64,000 bases of DNA, from assembly GCA_950097015.1 (NCBI GenBank), contig CATNEN010000038.1, positions 21,347,001 to 21,411,000 on the forward strand, written 5' to 3'. This document shows positions 58,746 through 64,000 of the stretch, one piece after another; within the stretch, counting starts at the first letter, position 1; each line of letters begins with the position of its first letter. Origin of the DNA: Macrostomum hystrix. Lineage: Eukaryota; Platyhelminthes; Macrostomidae. Position numbers and translations under genes: made by a program. Below the pieces are notes generated by a model. The model saw only the letters and a list, made by a program, of their open reading frames with translations. It was not told the DNA's origin and searched no databases.

Positions 58746-59860
58746 AAATGAGTTGAAGGAGGAATGTGAGAGTATGTGTAGAGGAGAAGGATTAGATGTG
58801 TAGGGATTAGTGTTAGGGTAAGTGTTAGGCAAGAGGATAATTAAGTAGGGGAACACAAAACAGCGATAGTAATGAACCGATAAGATAAATTGTATCTATA
58901 ATTCTGTTGAACGCCTAGTAGACCTTTTACTGAATTAGCTAACCGTTTCATTTTTCTATTGATCAGTTTGCTGTTTTATAGTTTTATTCCCACTGAGGAC
59001 TAGCTAAGGAGACTATATAATCTAGCGGGATATTTTTCTAAGCTGAAAAAACTGAAATTCATGTAAATAATCTTACGAATAAAGAGTTGGCTGCTCAAAA
59101 CACGCTTGAGCTCACGTTTTCGTTCAGTCTAAAGCGTGTCCACTGAACCTCCCCACTCGCAGAATTTTTGCATACGAAGGCTTGCTGTGGAGTTGATAGC
59201 TAGTTTTCTATAATAGTCGTTGCGGCACACGTGCCTCGGTAGCCCCAGACGATTCCAAGCCACGGGTCCACCCTATAGCCACTCCACATTATGCTTAGTT
59301 GAAGCTTGAATTGAAGATTTTTGCATGAAAAGAAAATAAAAATATCAGAAGAATAGAGACGGTTGAAAAGATGGGTGGGTAGTCATTTTTAAGACACGTG
59401 CACGCGGTATATAGCTGCAGCAGCAGCAGCAGCAGCAGCAGCAGCACAATGAGCCTGTAGTCAAAGGCAACGCGCAACCATTCGGTCTCTTCAGCAACAG
59501 AGCCCATGCAGAAGAAAATAATTAGAGATGGCAGCAATTTAAATATTGGCCACACTTCTGCTTGGACAATATAGCCTACAATAGATCGGCAGCCACAGCA
59601 ATTTGAATTTGTATGGAAGACTCAATAGACTGCAAAGCCATGAGCTTTTCAACCTCCCCTACCGGCACAATGGGCAGCGGTGGAGTTTGAGTCGGGGTGG
59701 ATGAGTTCGGTGGCGCGATGGACTCAAACAGTAGAGCCAGTTGAGAGGCTTTAGCACGCGAATAACCGACACGTGCGGAGGGAGCGAAAACAGATTCCGA
59801 AGAACACGAGCTGCCCTCCGTTGCATCTCAGGTGCGACACCCACCCCTCCGCGCCAGCCT
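58746..59860. other. Intergenic region upstream of the acidic secreted protein gene
   Basis: It contains a CAG microsatellite at about 59417-59446. No gene was recognised with confidence. A minus frame at 59659-59844 has a faint likeness to the end of a LINE reverse transcriptase. Confidence 0.35.
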
Positions 59861-59871
59861 CACCCAGAGAG

Positions 59872-59879
59872 CATAAAAG
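59872..59879 (+). promoter_or_regulatory. TATA-like box of the acidic secreted protein gene
   Basis: CATAAAAG lies in a GC-rich promoter region, about 30 bp before a pyrimidine-rich TTCTTCATCA that would suit a transcription start, and 116 bp before the ATG. Confidence 0.5.
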
Positions 59880-59994
59880 CGGCTGCAGCTAAGCGCCGCA
59901 TTTTCTTCTTCATCAACTAAACTCGTCTGAGACTCAGCGAATTACTCAAATAAATAGACTCGGAGCTTCTAGCGACTCGCCAGCCAGCTTAGCC

Positions 59995-60453
59995 ATGAAA
60001 CTGCAGCTTGTCCTGATCGCCGTCTTCGGCTTCCTCATCGCCGGCGCCCTGGCCACCGAGCAGGCCGCCCCGGCCGCCGAGGCCGCCGTCGAGCAGCCCG
60101 CCGCCGTTGAGGCCAAGGCCGAGGAGGAGCCGGCCGATGAGGCCGCCGCCGAGGAGCAGGAGGAGGAGCCGGCCGCCGACGATGACAACGCCGACGCTGC
60201 CGACGAAGACGACGAGGTCGCCGCCGACGACGACGAGGAGGGCGTCGCCGATGATGAAGCCGCCGACGAGGAGGAGGAGGCCACCGAGGAGCCCGAGGAG
60301 ACCGAGGACGGCGTCGACTCCGTCGAGGAGCTTGACGACGAGCCAGCCGAGGATGCCGAGTACGAGCTGCCCGCCGAGGAGGAGGCCGACGCCCCCGCCG
60401 CCGAGGCCCCGGCCGCCGTTGAGGCTCCGGCTGCCGAGGAGCAGAAGAAGTGA
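59995..60453 (+). CDS. Small secreted acidic Glu/Ala/Asp-rich protein
   Basis: A single-exon frame of 152 aa with strongly biased, GC-rich codon use. Residues 1-20 (MKLQLVLIAVFGFLIAGALA) form a textbook signal peptide. The mature part is almost only Glu, Ala, Asp, Pro and Val, with no Cys, and is very acidic and probably disordered. The compact gene with a TATA-like box, short leader and nearby poly(A) signal suggests strong expression of a secreted product. Possible roles include mucus, matrix, calcium binding or adhesive secretion. None is shown by the sequence, and I recognise no family. Other frames across this stretch are open only because of its base composition. Confidence 0.82.
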   Translation: MKLQLVLIAVFGFLIAGALATEQAAPAAEAAVEQPAAVEAKAEEEPADEAAAEEQEEEPAADDDNADAADEDDEVAADDDEEGVADDEAADEEEEATEEPEETEDGVDSVEELDDEPAEDAEYELPAEEEADAPAAEAPAAVEAPAAEEQKK

Positions 60454-60722
60454 AGAAGCTCCAAGCTCTTCGCTGATTTCTTCTTCCCCAGTTGAACTGA
60501 ATACCGTACTGGATTCCCAGCAGTAAATACGTATCTTTAGTGAGATCGATAATCAATTGAAAGTCCCCAACAAAGTTGATCCCCCACGCCCTGTCAATTG
60601 CCAAAACTCGACAAGTGAGAAACTAGCCGAGTCTGTGGCTGCTGCCCCCCTCATTTTAGCAAGTCTTCCTTTTAATAGCAGTAGATCAAATCAAATCAAA
60701 TCAACCACCAAAATTGGTGCCA

Positions 60723-60728
60723 AATAAA
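60723..60728 (+). promoter_or_regulatory. Poly(A) signal AATAAA of the acidic secreted protein gene
   Basis: First AATAAA after the stop codon, 270 nt downstream. Confidence 0.6.
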
Positions 60729-61409
60729 TTCTATAATTTTTACCAGTATTTTACATACTGTCAAGAAATGTTCAGAAATTTTCTGGCTTTAATTTACATT
60801 AACTTTGGCGTTGTCTTATTAGTATTCAATTTAGTGATAATTTATTTATTTACTATCGAGAAATATTAAACTTACTTTTTAAAACACAATGTTTATTTGA
60901 AAATATGAGTCATGTTTACGGGCACAGAATGGCTATTGTGACCTAGCGGAGACACGTATGCTATAACACTGTTTAATTAATAATATCAACGATATCCTTT
61001 CAAGCTACTCGTAGTAGGTCTCTAACGGATCAGTCGGCTAAAAATAAGCAACGTATTTTCATGTAATAAAATTAAGAAGCATATGAAATCTCATTGCGTG
61101 GAATAAGGTATTATTTATAACTTAGGCCTCAATCTATTATATACTTAATTTTTGCGTAACAATTACAAACTTAATTTTTTCGCCCATTAACTAACCAGGG
61201 TCGATTGACCTGATGTGAAATCATACACAAGAAGTTAAAACTTAGTTAATAGTTAATCAATCAGTAATTTTTCATTGATTTGATTTGACAAATAACATTA
61301 TTTTACATTAATCAAATTGGGAAAGTCAAAAAAGTAAAGCAAATTAATTTAATCAAATACGTTAGTTAAGTTTGCTTGATTACTAATTCTTTACATCGAA
61401 CTCATAACT
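60729..61409. other. AT-rich intergenic stretch, nothing recognised
   Basis: No open frame with coding character and no repeat matched elsewhere in the window. Confidence 0.5.
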
Positions 61410-61710
61410 CTTGGATTCTAGCTGCCACTCTTGCTGCGATTCCATCTGCCACTCTTGCTGCGATTCCAGCTGCCACTCTTGCTGCGATTCCAGCTGCCAC
61501 TCTTGCTGCGATTCCAGCTGCCACTCTTGCTGCGATTCCAGCTGCCACTCTTGCTGCGATTCCATCTGCCACTCTTGCTGCGATTCTAGATGTGACTTTT
61601 GCTGCGATTCTAGATGTGACTTTTGCTTCGATTCTGGCTGCCACTCTTCCTAGCTGCGATTCTAGCTGTAATTCTTGCTGCGATTCCAGCTGCCACTCTT
61701 GCTAGCTACC
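61410..61710. repeat. 24-bp minisatellite upstream of serpin C
   Basis: About twelve copies of GCTGCCACTCTTGCTGCGAT plus TCCA. The 3' copies drift to GCTGCGATTCTAGCTG, like the array upstream of serpin A. Confidence 0.95.
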
Positions 61711-62428
61711 ACTGTTGCTATTATAGGTTTTTCCGGTCAAGTAGCAGACTAAGTATCCTACTCGAGTGCAAATAACGCAGTTCAAGTGCGACATATTCAA
61801 GTCAAGTGGCAACAAGCCGAATCAAGTTACAAATTGTCTATTCAGAGTTACCAAAAGAGCAAGTCAAGTGCAACATAGTCAATTCAAGAAGCAACTCATT
61901 CGTTTCTATGTGCATTTCAAATGAATTCTCGCAATTCTCGCTCAAATGATTCTATCAGTCGCTGCTTGTCCCCAGCGGGTATTCTGGCTCGTGCGGCAGC
62001 CATTTGCTGTTGAGTTGGCTTTGTCGCATTTGGTTTGGCCTTTTCTCTCTGTCGTCGTCATTGCGCAACAGTGGGGGTATATAGAGAAGCGCTCTGATTG
62101 GCTAATTTGCACTTGAACTGGCGTTTGCACTTGACTTGGCTATTTTGGCAGATAAACTGACTTTCATGCACTTGAGATTACTATGTGGACGAAGAGATTT
62201 AAATATCGATTGCAACACGATTACGTCATCTGTCGCACCTGAAATTTCAAAAGCCAAATTTTCGCACGTCAATATTGCACGTGGACACTTTTTAAGTTTT
62301 TACTTGCAGGTGTAGATGATAGATTATGCATAGACTATACTGGATTGCTATATATATACAGCTACAGCTCAGACAGTTGGTCTAAGTAGCATTTCACCAA
62401 GCATAGAATAATAGAAGCTGCAGTTGCA
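61711..62428. other. 5' region of serpin C
   Basis: It has several degenerate copies of TCAAGTGCAA and its inverse TTGCACTTGA (61770-62140), plus ATTGGCTAAT. A TATA-like TATATATATA lies at 62349, about 80 bp before the ATG, and could be the core promoter. Confidence 0.35.
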
Positions 62429-64000
62429 ATGCAATACCATGCTGGAGAGTCACTGGCGCCGAACTTCACGCAAGTGTTAACTGCCCACGGCTCTTTCGCA
62501 TTCAGTCTCTATGGCGCCTTTGCTCAGGCCAACTCAGGTGAGCCAATGCGGCTGATAGTTACCTTCAGATTCATGCATATCTTCAATAATGTAACCTGTT
62601 TTTTTACTCTGATAAAGAACCTTCTTCTCATTGGTCTCACAGAGAGATTGCCAGACGCTTTTTATAAAAATAGCCTTATATGTGGGGTTCTCTCGTACAC
62701 GTCAGATGCTATTTTTAGCAACAGACTCTCTTATCCGCCGTTTCTCTGACGTCAGTGTCTAATTTTAGAACGGCACGTAATTTACTTTCTGTCTCTCTTT
62801 GCCCAATCAAGCTTTAGAGGGGCAAAGCGGTTAACGCGTTTGCCTCTCGCACCATGGTCCATGAGCTCGATTTCACGGCGAGGCCAGCAAGGCTTTGGGG
62901 GTGGGTCCTGCAAAGAGGGCTAACCTCCAAGGCACAGTGAAGTGTACACTGCCTGAAGATGAGAAAGTCAGGGCAGATGTAACTCCTGTGTGAGTGTGTA
63001 CCTGCGTACAGTATCTGTGGCGTGTAAGCTCTGGGGTCAGCGAAATGGGCATAATTTCCTCCTCGCTGGTTGCGGGTTCAGTGTCACCAAACGATTTGCC
63101 ATTGCCCGCAGCCCACCTGCAATTAAAATTATTATCAAGCTTCCGATGCAGATTGAAGCAGTTTAAAGTAGGCTGACAGCCATGAAACATTGCACTGCCA
63201 CCAAACCAACTCACCATCTTGCAGGCAAGAACATCCTGTTCTCGCCCCTCTCGATCTTCGCCGCGCTGAGCATGGTCCTGCCGGGCGCCCAGAAGGAGAC
63301 TCTGCAGCAGCTGCTGTCCGCCATGCACCTGATTCGCGATTCTGGCCAGATGCCGCTGAGTCCGGCTGTGCTCAACCAGTTGGAGTCGGCGCTAGGCAGG
63401 ATGCTGGCCACCGCTGTTCCGACTGGCGACGGCGGCGGGGAGTCCGGCCTCCTGTCCGCCAACCGGGCCTTCATTCAGGCCAGGCTGGAGGTGCGGCCGG
63501 CCTTCCTGGCTGCGCTGAGGGACCACTTTAACACAACTGTGCTCACGGTGAGTGACAAAACAAGTTTCTTTAAGCGCACAGGAGAATCTTTTTGGCCCTA
63601 GAGTGTGAAATTCTATCCATTGACTGTTAAAAACTTTTTTTACCAGGCTAACTTCATTGGCACTCCGGCATCCGAGCTCGTTCGCATCAACAAATGGGTA
63701 GCAACAGTCACCAAGGATAAAATCAAGGACCTGCTGCAACCAGGTTCTATCACTGTGGACACTCGGCTGGTCCTGGTGAATGCTCTGTACTTTAAAGGTG
63801 ATTCACTATGAAATGATAGTCTTGCATTGGAATTCAGACTTGGTTTCAGATTCTTTGATTTCATTGAAATTTTAACTTGTGTTTGATCCGCAGCCAAATG
63901 GGCAGCGCCATTCAACCCGAAATTCACAATGGACGCCCCGTTCGAGTTGAGCGCCTCGGAAGCTCAGATCATCGTGCCGATGATGCGCATCAAAGGTAGC
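62429..64000 (+). CDS. Serpin C, partial (first four exons; right edge cuts exon 4)
   Basis: A third serpin paralog with exons 62429-62537, 63225-63547, 63647-63797 and 63894 to the window end. The phases match serpins A and B. Exon 2 is 323 nt rather than 332 because three codons (Arg-Leu-Gln in B) are missing. Exon 1 encodes a short N-terminus ending in YGAFAQANS without a signal peptide. Exons 3 and 4 carry NALYFK and AKWAAPFNP. The reactive loop lies outside the window, so specificity cannot be read. Intron 1 has a SINE inserted in sequence that is continuous in serpins A and B. Intron 2 is only 99 nt and lacks the SINE found in A and B. Codons downstream of 64000 are needed to show whether the gene is intact. 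Confidence 0.88.
62815..63133 (+). repeat. SINE-2 insertion in serpin C intron 1, with target-site duplication
   Basis: A tRNA-like head (GGGGCAAAGCGGTTAACGCG, then AGCTCGATTTCAC) is followed by CACTGCCTGAAGATGAGAAA, GTCAGGGCAGATGTAACTCC, TGCCATTGCCCGCAGCC and a short AATTAAAATTATT tail. It is flanked by the 9-bp direct repeat ATCAAGCTT (62806-62814 and 63134-63142). Serpins A and B have uninterrupted sequence at this point. Confidence 0.85.

Noticed and set aside
55941-58856. 971-codon open frame on the minus strand rich in Ser, His, Pro and Phe
   Set aside because: It follows the 16-bp array exactly. A stop-free unit whose length is not a multiple of three stays open in all phases, giving a 16-residue period. 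There are no splice signals or coding character outside the array.
59295-59555. Minus frame with a poly-Leu run
   Set aside because: The Leu run is the CAG microsatellite read on the other strand; there is no other coding evidence.
59659-59844. Minus frame with MQRRAARVLRNL and VLKPLNWLY, faintly like the C-terminal end of LINE reverse transcriptases
   Set aside because: It is only about 60 codons with no catalytic motif and no neighbouring LINE sequence. It may be an old fragment but is not supportable.
60035-60604. Arg/Pro-rich frames opposite or overlapping the acidic protein gene
   Set aside because: They are shadows caused by GC-rich Glu/Ala codons. Only the plus frame has a signal peptide and a sensible start.

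Overview
This is nuclear DNA from an animal. Genes are split by GT-AG introns, exons are GC-rich and introns AT-rich. The proteins are metazoan: Smoothened, the ER stress kinase PERK, animal cytochrome c, a RING-NHL protein and serpins. TAA and TGA act as stops, so the code is standard. A spiralian is likely, and the tandem-repeat load and long polyglutamine tracts would fit a free-living flatworm such as Macrostomum. The species is an inference that I cannot prove from this window.

Layout. 1-8770: two divergent serpin genes, A (minus, cut by the left edge) and B (plus, complete), separated by a minisatellite and a dispersed repeat. 8771-11317: a second copy of that repeat and a decayed Crypton-type tyrosine recombinase. 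11318-17122: a four-exon gene of unknown function whose introns are almost entirely minisatellite. 17123-20600: a candidate MITE between two related arrays. 20601-31681: PERK (eIF2-alpha kinase 3), nine exons, minus. 34066-34395: intronless cytochrome c. 36079-39646: a five-exon RING/coiled-coil/NHL gene, minus. 41772-54142: Smoothened, ten exons, minus, with a small His/Gln-rich ORF on the opposite strand in its last intron. 55975-58745: a 2.8-kb array of a 16-bp unit. 59995-60453: an intronless gene for a small secreted acidic protein, with a TATA-like box and a poly(A) signal. 61410-64000: another minisatellite and the first four exons of serpin C.

I joined exons by splice-site consensus, reading phase and family alignment. 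Each complete model sums to a whole number of codons: serpin B 417 aa, unknown gene 554 aa, PERK 1428 aa, RING-NHL 725 aa, Smoothened 1204 aa. The genes do not form an operon or one pathway. They cover protease inhibition, ER stress signalling, respiration, ubiquitin ligation or RNA regulation, and Hedgehog signalling.

The most unusual feature is the non-coding DNA. About a third of the window is minisatellite, mostly inside introns. Several arrays are phased to real splice sites: the unit begins at the 5' splice site or ends at the 3' splice site, so each array carries dozens of splice-site mimics. Other 3' splice sites sit directly on repeat DNA, namely a vertebrate-type telomeric repeat in PERK and a SINE tail in Smoothened. 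The serpin paralogs record SINE insertions with empty sites, a probable gene-conversion tract and diverged reactive loops.
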